DNA from: an uncultured Agromyces sp.
Lineage (GTDB): Bacteria > Actinomycetota > Actinomycetes > Actinomycetales > Microbacteriaceae
Assembly (NCBI GenBank): GCA_913053875.1
Contig: CAJXGN010000005.1
Coordinates: 124,001 to 188,000, forward strand
Direction: 5' to 3'
Length of the DNA stretch: 64,000 bases
The notes under the pieces were generated by a model. It saw only the letters and a list, made by a program, of their open reading frames with translations. It ran no database searches and had not been told where the DNA came from. Each line of letters begins with the position of its first letter. Position 1 is the stretch's first letter. Positions 54,879 to 62,553 of the stretch are shown here, one piece after another. Both the position numbers and the translations under genes were made by a program.

Positions 54879-55613
54879 ATGGCTGGTACGAACACGCGCA
54901 GGCGCGTCCTGTTGAAGCTCTCGGGGGAGGCGTTCGGCGGTGGGTCGCTCGGCGTGAACCCCGACGTGGTGAGCGCGCTCGCGCGCGAGATCGCCGAGGC
55001 GGCCGAGCAGGTCGAGATCGCGGTGGTGGTCGGCGGCGGCAACTTCTTCCGAGGCGCCGAGCTCTCGCAGCGCGGCATGGACCGCGGTCGAGCCGACTAC
55101 ATGGGCATGCTCGGCACGGTCATGAACGCGCTCGCCCTGCAGGACTTCCTCGAGCAGGCGGGCGCCGAGACCCGCGTGCAGTCCGCGATCGAGATGACCC
55201 AGGTCGCGGAGCCCTACATCCCGCGCCGCGCGGAACGTCACCTCGAGAAGGGGCGCGTCGTCATCTTCGGTGCCGGCGCCGGCCTGCCGTACTTCTCGAC
55301 CGACACGGTCGCGGCGCAGCGCGCGCTCGAGATCGGCGCCGACGTCGTGCTCGTCGCCAAGAACGGCGTGGACGGCGTGTACACCGACGACCCGCGCACC
55401 AACCCCGACGCGGTCAAGATCGACTCGATCAGCTACCAGGACGCGCTCCAGCGCGGCCTCAAGGTGGTCGACTCGACCGCGTTCAGCCTCTGCATGGACA
55501 ACGGCATGCCCATGCAGGTGTTCGGCATGCAGCCGAGCGGCAACGTCACCGCCGCCATCCTGGGCAGCGACCTGGGCACGCTCGTCGGCAACGGCGCGGC
55601 CGCGGCGGGGTAG
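54879..55613 (+). CDS. pyrH: UMP kinase
   Basis: 244 residues from ATG 54879. PyrH phosphorylates UMP to UDP, a hexameric amino-acid-kinase-fold enzyme. [14 protein letters not shown] at the N-terminus, [11 protein letters not shown], and [20 protein letters not shown] and [15 protein letters not shown] in the nucleotide-binding part are complete. An upstream in-frame ATG at 54837 would add 14 residues but precedes the likely promoter. frr follows after 52 bases with its own -10 box. Confidence 0.95.
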   Translation: MAGTNTRRRVLLKLSGEAFGGGSLGVNPDVVSALAREIAEAAEQVEIAVVVGGGNFFRGAELSQRGMDRGRADYMGMLGTVMNALALQDFLEQAGAETRVQSAIEMTQVAEPYIPRRAERHLEKGRVVIFGAGAGLPYFSTDTVAAQRALEIGADVVLVAKNGVDGVYTDDPRTNPDAVKIDSISYQDALQRGLKVVDSTAFSLCMDNGMPMQVFGMQPSGNVTAAILGSDLGTLVGNGAAAAG

Positions 55614-55629
55614 CCCGGCGCCCCACGAC

Positions 55630-55635
55630 TAGACT
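55630..55635 (+). promoter_or_regulatory. -10 box TAGACT of frr
   Basis: TAGACT, followed by a 24-base leader or so with GAAGGAG (55654-55660) ahead of the GTG at 55666. Confidence 0.5.
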
Positions 55636-55665
55636 GTCCCGAGCAGCGAAACCGAAGGAGTCCAC

Positions 55666-56220
55666 GTGATCGCGGATGTACTGTCCGATGCCTCGACCCG
55701 CATGAACAAGGCCGTCGAAGTCGCCAAGGACGACTTCGCGACCGTGCGCACGGGGCGCGCCAACCCCCAGCTGTTCCAGAAGATCATGGTCAGCTACTAC
55801 GGCACGCCGACCCCGCTGAACCAGCTCGCGTCCCTGCAGAACCCCGAGGCGCGCACGCTCGTCGTCACTCCGTACGACAAGAGCGCCCTGCGCGACATCG
55901 AGCAGGCGATCCGCGACACCCCGAACCTCGGCGCGAACCCGAACAACGACGGCAACATCATCCGCGTCACCCTGCCGGAGCTCACCGAGGAGCGCCGCAA
56001 GGAGTACGTGAAGCTCGTGCGGTCGAAGGCGGAGGACGCCCGCGTCTCGGTGCGCAACATCCGTCGCACCGCCAAGAGCGACCTCGAGTCGCTCAAGGGC
56101 GAGGTCGGCGACGACGAGGTCGTGCGCGGCGAGAAGGAGCTCGAGCAGGTCACCAAGACGCACGTCGACGCGATCGACGAGGCGCTCAAGCGCAAGGAAG
56201 CCGAACTCCTCGAGGTCTGA
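55666..56220 (+). CDS. frr: Ribosome-recycling factor
   Basis: 184 residues, exact family length. RRF splits post-termination ribosomes with EF-G. Features: the N-terminal helix, [27 protein letters not shown] and [13 protein letters not shown], forming the tRNA-like three-helix bundle and hinge. GTG start with GAAGGAG. cdsA begins eight bases after its stop. Confidence 0.97.
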   Translation: MIADVLSDASTRMNKAVEVAKDDFATVRTGRANPQLFQKIMVSYYGTPTPLNQLASLQNPEARTLVVTPYDKSALRDIEQAIRDTPNLGANPNNDGNIIRVTLPELTEERRKEYVKLVRSKAEDARVSVRNIRRTAKSDLESLKGEVGDDEVVRGEKELEQVTKTHVDAIDEALKRKEAELLEV

Positions 56221-56228
56221 GGGCGAGG

Positions 56229-57209
56229 ATGACAGAGCCCGACGACACCAACGACATCGATCCGGGTCAGCCGGGCGCGCCCTCCGAGCGGCGGGCGCAC
56301 ATGCAGGCGCGACGGGTCGAGCTCGAGCGACAGTTCGAGGCGACGCGCGCGCAGTTCGACGCCACGCAGGAGCGCATCCAGGCGCGCACCGGGCGCAACC
56401 TGCTGCTCGCGATCGCCATCGGGCTCGTGCTCGGCGGCGGCCTGCTGGTCAGCCTGCTCATCGTCAAGGAACTGTTCATGGTGTTCGCCGGCCTCCTGGT
56501 CGGCTTCACCACGGCCGAGCTCGCGACCGCGCTCCGCCGCGCCGGCTACGCCGTGCCGCGGATCCCGACCGTGGTCGGCGCAGTGGCGGTCGTGCCCGTC
56601 GCGTACTACGGCGGGGTCGCGGGCCAGCTCATCGGCGTCCTCGGCGCGATCCTCCTGGTCAGCGCCTGGCGCGTGGTGGAACAGCTCATCCCCGCGACGC
56701 GGCGCGACTCGAAGCTCGTGCCAGACCTGTCGGCGGGCGTGTTCGTGCAGGTGTACGTCACGTTCCTCGCGGCGTTCGTCGTCGTGCTGACCGCGCAGGA
56801 CGGCGGCCAGTGGTGGGCGCTCGGCTTCATCGTGATCGTGGTGCTCGCCGACACCGGCGCCTACGCCGCCGGACTGACGCTCGGGAAGCACCCCATGGCG
56901 CCCGTGATCAGCCCGAAGAAGACCTGGGAGGGCTTCGCGGGCGGCGCCGTCACGTGCCTCGTCGCGGGCGTGCTCGTCGGCCTGTTCATGCTCGGCACCA
57001 CGTGGTGGTTCGGCCTGCTGTTCGGCGCCGCGATCTTCCTCTCCGCGACGCTCGGCGACCTGGCCGAGTCGCTCATCAAGCGCGACATCGGCATCAAGGA
57101 CATGAGCTCCAAGCTCCCGGGCCACGGCGGGTTCCTCGACCGGCTCGACTCGATCCTGCCGTCGGCCGCGGTCGCCTTCACAGCCTTCCTGCTCTTCTCC
57201 GGCGTCTGA
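56229..57209 (+). CDS. cdsA: Phosphatidate cytidylyltransferase
   Basis: 326 residues. CdsA converts phosphatidate and CTP to CDP-diacylglycerol for phospholipid synthesis. After a 55-residue soluble, Arg/Gln-rich N-terminal region there are about eight membrane helices. The signature LIKRDIGIKDMSSKLPGHGGFLDRLDS is intact near the C-terminus (residues about 282-308), with PKKTWEGF before it. It lies eight bases after frr, probably co-transcribed. Confidence 0.95.
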   Translation: MTEPDDTNDIDPGQPGAPSERRAHMQARRVELERQFEATRAQFDATQERIQARTGRNLLLAIAIGLVLGGGLLVSLLIVKELFMVFAGLLVGFTTAELATALRRAGYAVPRIPTVVGAVAVVPVAYYGGVAGQLIGVLGAILLVSAWRVVEQLIPATRRDSKLVPDLSAGVFVQVYVTFLAAFVVVLTAQDGGQWWALGFIVIVVLADTGAYAAGLTLGKHPMAPVISPKKTWEGFAGGAVTCLVAGVLVGLFMLGTTWWFGLLFGAAIFLSATLGDLAESLIKRDIGIKDMSSKLPGHGGFLDRLDSILPSAAVAFTAFLLFSGV

Positions 57210-57211
57210 GG

Positions 57212-57217
57212 CAGAAT
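57212..57217 (+). promoter_or_regulatory. -10 box CAGAAT of the DivIVA-repeat gene
   Basis: CAGAAT ends six bases before the GTG at 57224, the leaderless geometry; the same hexamer is the rplS -10 box. Confidence 0.5.
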
Positions 57218-57223
57218 AGTCCG

Positions 57224-57775
57224 GTGCACTCGACCTTCCCGCGCGTCAGGCGTCCCCGGCTCGGCTACCACGTCGAGCAGGTCGATGCGTTCCTCGCACG
57301 GGCGCGACGCGCCTACGACGGCGTCGGCGGCGAGGCCGACGCGCTCGCGGCCGAGGACATCCGCCTGACGGCGTTCTCGATGCAGAAGGGCGGCTACTCG
57401 ACCGCGCACGTCGACGCGGCGCTGGAGCGCCTCGAGGACGCCTTCGCCGCGCGCGAGCGCCAGCGCGCGGCCGCCGACCAGGGCGAGGGGGAGTGGATCA
57501 ACGAGGCCCGCGCGACCGCGCAGGTCGTGATCAACCGCCTCGCGCGCCCCGAGGGCCACCGCTTCGACCGGGTGTCCTTCCTCGCCGTCGGCTACAGCAC
57601 CCGCGAGGTCGACCGGTTCGCGCAGAAGCTCATGCGCTACTTCCGCGACGGCGCGCCGATCAGCGTCGACGACGTGCGCACCGTGGTGTTCCGCCCGCAG
57701 CGCGGGGGCTACCGCGAGGTGCAGGTCGACCTCGTGCTCGACGCCGTCGTCGACGTCATGCTGGCCGTGCGATGA
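57224..57775 (+). CDS. Small protein with repeated DivIVA-like segments
   Basis: 183 residues. The short DivIVA-like motif G-Y-x-x-x-x-V-D is repeated: RLGYHVEQVDAFLARA (about 13-28), GGYSTAHVDAALERL (about 60-74), VGYSTREVDRFAQKLM (about 118-133) and GGYREVQVDLVLDAV (about 162-176). DivIVA/Wag31 proteins bind curved membrane and direct polar growth. There is no long coiled coil, so it resembles a stack of membrane-binding units. It follows cdsA by 14 bases. Role in polar envelope growth is inferred. Confidence 0.82.
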   Translation: MHSTFPRVRRPRLGYHVEQVDAFLARARRAYDGVGGEADALAAEDIRLTAFSMQKGGYSTAHVDAALERLEDAFAARERQRAAADQGEGEWINEARATAQVVINRLARPEGHRFDRVSFLAVGYSTREVDRFAQKLMRYFRDGAPISVDDVRTVVFRPQRGGYREVQVDLVLDAVVDVMLAVR

Positions 57776-57813
57776 CCCGCCGCGCGCGTCGCGACCACGC
57801 CCGCGGGCTCCGC

Positions 57814-57819
57814 TAGACT
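57814..57819 (+). promoter_or_regulatory. -10 box TAGACT of the transglycosylase-like gene
   Basis: TAGACT ends nine bases before the GTG at 57829. Confidence 0.45.
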
Positions 57820-57828
57820 CGCCCTATC

Positions 57829-58524
57829 GTGGGCAGGCACTCAGGGCATCCGCCGAACTCAGCCATTGCACCGGCGGCGCGTCCGCCGGTGCGTCGTCGT
57901 ACGACCGCTTCCGCTCCGGAGCGGCCCGCAGCCGCCCGCCGCTCTGCGAAGCAGGCCGTGACCGTCGTGTTCGCCTTCGCGGCATCCGTCTCGTTCGTGC
58001 TCGTGCAGCTCGTCGACCCGTATGCGGGCGCGACCGCGTCGGGCGACTACCGCACGAGCGGTGACCGCTTCGGCGGCGAGGCGACCCAGGCGGTGGAGGT
58101 CACGGGCGACTACGACTTCACGGCGACGCGGAACGAGTACGTCGTCGAGGCGAAGCCCGAGCCGGCAGCCGTCGCCGAGACGCCCCTCACCCTCGCCGCA
58201 CCGCCCGCCGTCGTCCCCGACCCGGGCTCGGCGCAGGCCTACGCGGCCACCGCGGTCGCGGCCCGCGGCTGGGGTTCCGGCGAGTTCGACTGCCTCGTCG
58301 CGCTCTGGAACAAGGAGTCGGGCTGGCGGGTCAACGCGATGAACCCGTACAGCGGCGCGTACGGCATCCCCCAGGCCCTGCCGGGCTCGAAGATGGCCAC
58401 GGCGGGCGCCGACTGGCAGACGAACGCCGCGACGCAGATCGAGTGGGGCCTGGGCTACATCGCCGGCCGGTACGGCACGCCGTGCGGCGCATGGTCGCAC
58501 TCGCAGTCGGTCGGCTGGTACTAG
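57829..58524 (+). CDS. Exported lytic-transglycosylase-like protein
   Basis: 231 residues. A basic, Pro/Arg/Ser-rich N-terminus of about 44 residues leads into a signal or anchor helix (about 45-62). After a low-complexity region the C-terminal domain (about 140-231) is an SLT/Rpf-like lysozyme fold: the catalytic Glu is in WNKESGWRV, followed by GAYGIPQALPGSKMATAG. Homologous enzymes cleave the glycan strands of peptidoglycan. The GTG follows a TAGACT box by nine bases. Confidence 0.88.
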   Translation: MGRHSGHPPNSAIAPAARPPVRRRTTASAPERPAAARRSAKQAVTVVFAFAASVSFVLVQLVDPYAGATASGDYRTSGDRFGGEATQAVEVTGDYDFTATRNEYVVEAKPEPAAVAETPLTLAAPPAVVPDPGSAQAYAATAVAARGWGSGEFDCLVALWNKESGWRVNAMNPYSGAYGIPQALPGSKMATAGADWQTNAATQIEWGLGYIAGRYGTPCGAWSHSQSVGWY

Positions 58525-58532
58525 GCGGGCGG

Positions 58533-58838
58533 ATGCCTCGCAGCAATCGCCGCCGCGGCAGCCGTCGCGCACGTGAACAGGACGCCGAGCCGCTCGACGT
58601 CGAGCGCCTCCGCGCCGGCTGGAAGCGCACCGAGCATCGTCGCGACGGCGAATGGTTCGTGCAGCCCGTCTCCGAGGCGCAGGCGAACAAGCCGTACACC
58701 TGCCCGGGGTGCGGCCTGCAGGTCGACCCGGGTACCGCGCACGTGGTGGCCTGGCGCGCCGACGGCGTGCTCGGCGACGCGGCCGACCTCGCCGCGCGAC
58801 GGCACTGGCACACGCACTGCTGGAAGGTGAAGCCATGA
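58533..58838 (+). CDS. Small Cys/His zinc-ribbon-like protein
   Basis: 101 residues. The N-terminus is very basic (RSNRRRGSRRAR), the middle has the conserved GWKRTEHRRDGEWFVQP and QANKPYTCPGCG, and the C-terminus RRHWHTHCW. CxxC plus HxHxC would form one zinc site. Homologues in this family of bacteria are often labelled ATP/GTP-binding, but no P-loop is visible. It probably binds nucleic acid. It overlaps the next gene by four bases (ATGA at 58835). Confidence 0.78.
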   Translation: MPRSNRRRGSRRAREQDAEPLDVERLRAGWKRTEHRRDGEWFVQPVSEAQANKPYTCPGCGLQVDPGTAHVVAWRADGVLGDAADLAARRHWHTHCWKVKP

Positions 58839-59569
58839 CGAGCGAGACGAACGGAACCGAGATCCGCGCGGGCGCCGAGTTGCCCGCTCGGCGCGAGGAG
58901 GTCGAGCTCGAGACGAGCGACGGCCTCACCCTGGTGGGCGAGCTGGCGCTGCCGGAGAGCGGCGAGCCGACGGCGACGCTCGTGACGCTGCATCCGCTGC
59001 CCACCGCCGGCGGGTTCATGGACTCGCACATCCTGCGCAAGGCCGCCGCCCGGCTGCCCGCGCTCGCGAACGTCGCCGTGCTGCGGTTCAACACGCGCGG
59101 CACCGAGTCGCCGCGCGGGCGGAGCGAGGGCGCGTTCGACCACGGCGAGGCGGAGCGGCACGACGTCGACGCCGCGATGGCGTTCGTCGCCGAGCGCGGC
59201 CTGCCGCGCCCGTGGCTCGTCGGCTGGTCGTTCGGCACCGAACTGGCCCTGAAGTACGGACGGCCGCACGACGTCGAGGGGCTCATCCTGCTCTCGCCGC
59301 CGCTGCACCGCACCGACGACGAGGAGCTGCAGGCGTGGGCGGGCGACGAGCGGCGCATCGTCGCGCTCATCCCCGAGCACGACGACTTCCTGCAGCCCGA
59401 CGAGGCACGCGTGCGGTTCTCGCTCGTGCCCCACCTCGAGCTCATCGCGGTCGAGGACGGCCGGCACCTCTGGGTGGGGGAGACGCAGACGCGCCGTGTG
59501 CTCGACGAGATCGTGCGGGTCGTGGCCCCGTCGGTGCCGGTGCCGCTGCCGACGCGCTGGCCCGCCTGA
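58835..59569 (+). CDS. Alpha/beta hydrolase
   Basis: 244 residues. Alpha/beta-hydrolase fold with nucleophile Ser in GWSFGTELAL (about residue 131), oxyanion-side LHPLPTAGG (about 52), and the C-terminal His in EDGRHLW (about 211). No signal peptide. Acidic residue candidate PEHDDFLQP (about 180). The substrate is unknown. The ATG overlaps the zinc-ribbon gene stop. It converges with the AI-2E-family gene, 45 bases apart; that gap holds no clear hairpin. Confidence 0.87.
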   Translation: MTSETNGTEIRAGAELPARREEVELETSDGLTLVGELALPESGEPTATLVTLHPLPTAGGFMDSHILRKAAARLPALANVAVLRFNTRGTESPRGRSEGAFDHGEAERHDVDAAMAFVAERGLPRPWLVGWSFGTELALKYGRPHDVEGLILLSPPLHRTDDEELQAWAGDERRIVALIPEHDDFLQPDEARVRFSLVPHLELIAVEDGRHLWVGETQTRRVLDEIVRVVAPSVPVPLPTRWPA

Positions 59570-59614
59570 GCGTCGCCGGGCCGGGGGTGCGGATGCCCCG
59601 GGGCATCCGCTCGC

Positions 59615-60679
59615 TCAGCGCTCGTTCTGCCGGGGGATGATGACCTGCTTGATGATCAGCAGGATCGACGCGGCCACGGGGATCGCGATGAGCGCGCCGA
59701 GCACGCCGAGCAGCGAGCCTCCCGCGAGCGCGGCGACGACGACCACGGCGCCCGGCACCTGGACCGCCCGGTTCATGATGTGCGGGCTGAGCACGTACGC
59801 CTCGACCTGCATGTAGATCACGTAGTAGATGGCCGCGACGAGTGCCGTCAGCGGTGAGCCGATGCCGGGGATCAGCGAGACGAGCACGATGATCACCGAG
59901 CCCGTCAGCGTGCCGACCAGCGGGATCAGCGAGAGCACGAACGCCACGAACGCGAGCACCGCCGGGAACGGCGCCTGGATGATGGAGAGGAAGATGAAGC
60001 TCGCGACGCCGTTGATCGAGGCCAGCGAGACCTGGCCGACCACGAAGCGGCCGACCGACTGCGTGATCTGCTCCGTGAGGTCGGCGAACCGTGCGCGGCG
60101 CGACGCGGGCACCAGCTGGTAGGTCGCCCGCTTCATCGAGTTGAGCGAGGCCGTGAAGTAGAGCGTCAGGATCAGCACGACTATGCCGCCGAACACGGCC
60201 GCGCCGATGCTGAACGCCACCGCGAGCACGCCGCCCGCGAGCTCGGCGACGCTCGCCGGGTCGTTCACGAGGTCGACGGCCGCGTCGGAGATGCCCTGGA
60301 GGATGTCCTCGACCCGGAGCATCGGGAACTGCTGGCTGAGGACGTCGACGAGCTCGCCCGACTCGATGCGCCGGAAGATCACGGGGATCTGGTCGATCAG
60401 CTGGCCGACCTCGTCGACGATGATCGGCACGACCGCGAGCACCAGTCCCGTGACGAGCGCGACGACGGCCGCCATCACCGTGATGATGGCGGCCCAACGC
60501 GGGAAGCCGCGCCGTTCCAGCCAGGTCACGACGGGGTCGAGACCGAGGGCGAGGAACAGCGCGGCCCCGATGTACGTGATGATCGTCGAGAGGCTGACGA
60601 CCGACAGGATGATGAGCAGGCCCAGGCCGACACCGAGGGTGCCGACCAGGCCGAGGCGGAACGCGTTCTGGATCTTCAC
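59615..60679 (-). CDS. AI-2E family transporter-like membrane protein
   Basis: 354 residues from the GTG at 60679. The AI-2 exporter-like superfamily (PF01594 type) has about eight membrane helices: two or three at the N-terminus, a large region (about 90-150) outside the helices, and a conserved C-terminal half (FVVGQVSLASINGV, IPLVGTLTGSVIIV). Members transport various solutes, including Na+/H+ exchange in some bacteria; the substrate is not predictable. It lies 25 bases downstream of the coiled-coil gene and is probably co-transcribed. Confidence 0.88.
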   Translation of the reverse strand: MKIQNAFRLGLVGTLGVGLGLLIILSVVSLSTIITYIGAALFLALGLDPVVTWLERRGFPRWAAIITVMAAVVALVTGLVLAVVPIIVDEVGQLIDQIPVIFRRIESGELVDVLSQQFPMLRVEDILQGISDAAVDLVNDPASVAELAGGVLAVAFSIGAAVFGGIVVLILTLYFTASLNSMKRATYQLVPASRRARFADLTEQITQSVGRFVVGQVSLASINGVASFIFLSIIQAPFPAVLAFVAFVLSLIPLVGTLTGSVIIVLVSLIPGIGSPLTALVAAIYYVIYMQVEAYVLSPHIMNRAVQVPGAVVVVAALAGGSLLGVLGALIAIPVAASILLIIKQVIIPRQNER

Positions 60680-60704
60680 GAGCCGCGGACCGCCTCTCCG
60701 CCGC

Positions 60705-62318
60705 CTACTTGGAGGAGTTGGCGGCCACCTGCTCTGCCTGGGTCAAGACGCCGCGGAGGCTCTCGAAGTAGCCGGCGACCGCGTCACGCTCGATCCTAAT
60801 CTGCGACAGGCGGTCCTCGGCGTCAGCCACGAGGGCGCGCGTGCGCTCGTCGGCCTCGGCGATCATCTTGCGTGCCTGCTCGTTGGCGGCTGCGATGCGC
60901 TCGCGCGCCTCCTCGTCGGCGCGCTCGCGCGACTTGAGGATGTCGGAGCGCAGCTCCGCCTCGAGGCGCTCGTTCTCGGCGCGGCTCTCCTCGGTGCGGG
61001 CGATCGCCTCGGCGAGCTCGGCGTTCGCGTCGTCGAGGAACTTCTGCGTCTCGGCCACGGCCTGGCGGTGCGCGGTGAGCAGCTCCTGCTCGGCGTCGTC
61101 GCGCTTGGCGGTGAGCTCTGCGTCGAGGTCGGTGCGGGCCTGCTCGATCTCGCGGCGCATCCGGGTGACCTCGTGCGTGGTCTTCTTGCGCATCGCGGCG
61201 AGCTGGTTGTCGAGCTCGATGCGGGCGCCCTCGGCCTCCGCCTCGAAGTCGGCGCGGGACTGGTCCTGCTCGAGCGCGAGGTCGGCGCGGGCCTGGTCGA
61301 GTCCGGCCTCGTGGCGGGCGCGCACGCGCTCGAGCTCGTGCTCGAGCTTGAGCTTGGCGGTCTCGGCCTCGCGCTCGAGGTCGACCTTCACCTGCTCGCG
61401 CTCCTGCTCGATGCCCTCGCGCGCGGCGTCGATCTCGCGCTGCAGGTCGGCGCGCGCCTGCTCCATCTCGTGCGCGAGGGCGACGCGGCCCTCGGCGGCC
61501 TCGGCCTCGATGCCGGCGCGCGACTCGGCGCTCTCGCGCTCGAGGTCGAGACGGGCCTGCTCGGTCTCGCGGGCGAGGTCGAGGCGGGCCTGCTCGGTCT
61601 CCTTGGCGAGCTCGGCCCGAGCGCGGTCGAGCTCGATGGCCACCTCGGCGCGGGTCTGCTCGGTCTCCTCGGCGAGGCCCTCGGCGGTGCGGCGGGCCTC
61701 CTCGGCCTCGGTGTTCGCCTCCTGCAGGACCTTCGCGGCCTCGCGCTCGGCCTCCGAGCGCATCGCGTCGGACTCGCGCTTGGCGGTGGTGCGCAGCTCG
61801 GCGGCCTCGGTAGCGATCGCCCCCCGGATCGCGGCCGCGTCGCGCGCGGCGTCCTGCCGCAGCTGCTCGCTGTGGTCGTGGGCGCGGGCGACCATGTCGT
61901 CGGCCTCGGCGCGTGCGTTCTCGAGCGTGCGCGTCGCCTGGGCGCGCGCCTCCGAGACGGTGCGCTCGGCGAACTCCTGGGCGTCGGAGCGCAGCAGCGC
62001 GACCTCGTCGTCGGCTGCGCGGCGCAGCTTCTCGGCGTCGATGTCGGCCTGCGCGATGAGGCGCGTCGACTGCTCCTCGGCCACGCGCAGCGTGTTCTCG
62101 AGCTTCGTGCCGAGGCCGGAGAACGTCGGGTTGCCGACCTCCTCGAGCTCGGCGTTCAGGTCGTCGATGCGGGCGACGAGGCGCTTGACCTCCTTGCCCT
62201 GCTCGGCGAGCTGGGTGTTCGCGTTGAGGAGTTCCCGTCGCAGGTCGACGAGTGCCTTGTCGACCTCGTCCTTGTCGTATCCGCGGAACACCTGCGTGAA
62301 TTCGGTCTCCTCGACCAT
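60705..62318 (-). CDS. DivIVA-like N-terminus with long coiled coil (FilP/Scy-like)
   Basis: 537 residues. The first 60 residues contain a DivIVA-like segment (FRGYDKDEVDKALVDLRREL). Residues about 65-530 form an almost uninterrupted coiled coil with repeating blocks such as ARETEQARLDLERE and EQARAD. It is Glu/Ala/Arg-rich and lacks any membrane helix. FilP and Scy in Streptomyces, which form cytoskeletal filaments at growing poles, share this architecture. The start ATG 62318 has GGAGGAG just upstream and a TACAAT -10 box on the reverse strand (62378-62383). A polar scaffold role is inferred. Confidence 0.85.
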   Translation of the reverse strand: MVEETEFTQVFRGYDKDEVDKALVDLRRELLNANTQLAEQGKEVKRLVARIDDLNAELEEVGNPTFSGLGTKLENTLRVAEEQSTRLIAQADIDAEKLRRAADDEVALLRSDAQEFAERTVSEARAQATRTLENARAEADDMVARAHDHSEQLRQDAARDAAAIRGAIATEAAELRTTAKRESDAMRSEAEREAAKVLQEANTEAEEARRTAEGLAEETEQTRAEVAIELDRARAELAKETEQARLDLARETEQARLDLERESAESRAGIEAEAAEGRVALAHEMEQARADLQREIDAAREGIEQEREQVKVDLEREAETAKLKLEHELERVRARHEAGLDQARADLALEQDQSRADFEAEAEGARIELDNQLAAMRKKTTHEVTRMRREIEQARTDLDAELTAKRDDAEQELLTAHRQAVAETQKFLDDANAELAEAIARTEESRAENERLEAELRSDILKSRERADEEARERIAAANEQARKMIAEADERTRALVADAEDRLSQIRIERDAVAGYFESLRGVLTQAEQVAANSSK

Positions 62319-62553
62319 GTCTCCTCCGGGGGGTGGGGTGGCTGGCCCGCGAACAGGGGGTGAGGCGGGCCCGTCCGATTGTACGGGAGGCGCCTCGGTG
62401 GGAGGGCACTCGTGTGCACAGCCATCGGTTGGCCAACTCCCAGCCTCGGCCGATATCGTGGAACGTTGTGTCGCTCGCGACAGGCGGATGCACCGGAGCC
62501 CGAACCGGTGCCGGATCCGCGGGCGACCGACTCCCCGACCTGAAGGAGACTCG
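62319..62553. promoter_or_regulatory. Divergent promoter region coiled-coil / membrane protein
   Basis: No gene in these 235 bases. Minus strand: TACAAT (62378-62383), a near-consensus -10 for the coiled-coil gene, with a leader of about 52 bases. Plus strand: TATCGT within GATATCGTGG (62452-62461), with TTGGCC (62429-62434) upstream as a possible -35. AAGGAG (62543-62548) is the ribosome-binding site for the TTG start. GATATCGTGG also occurs at the rpsB promoter (52831-52840). Confidence 0.5.

Noticed and set aside
60705-62318. Repetitive coiled-coil coding as a tandem DNA repeat
   Set aside because: The repetition is at protein level (heptads and Glu/Ala/Arg bias); the DNA repeats are imperfect and in frame.
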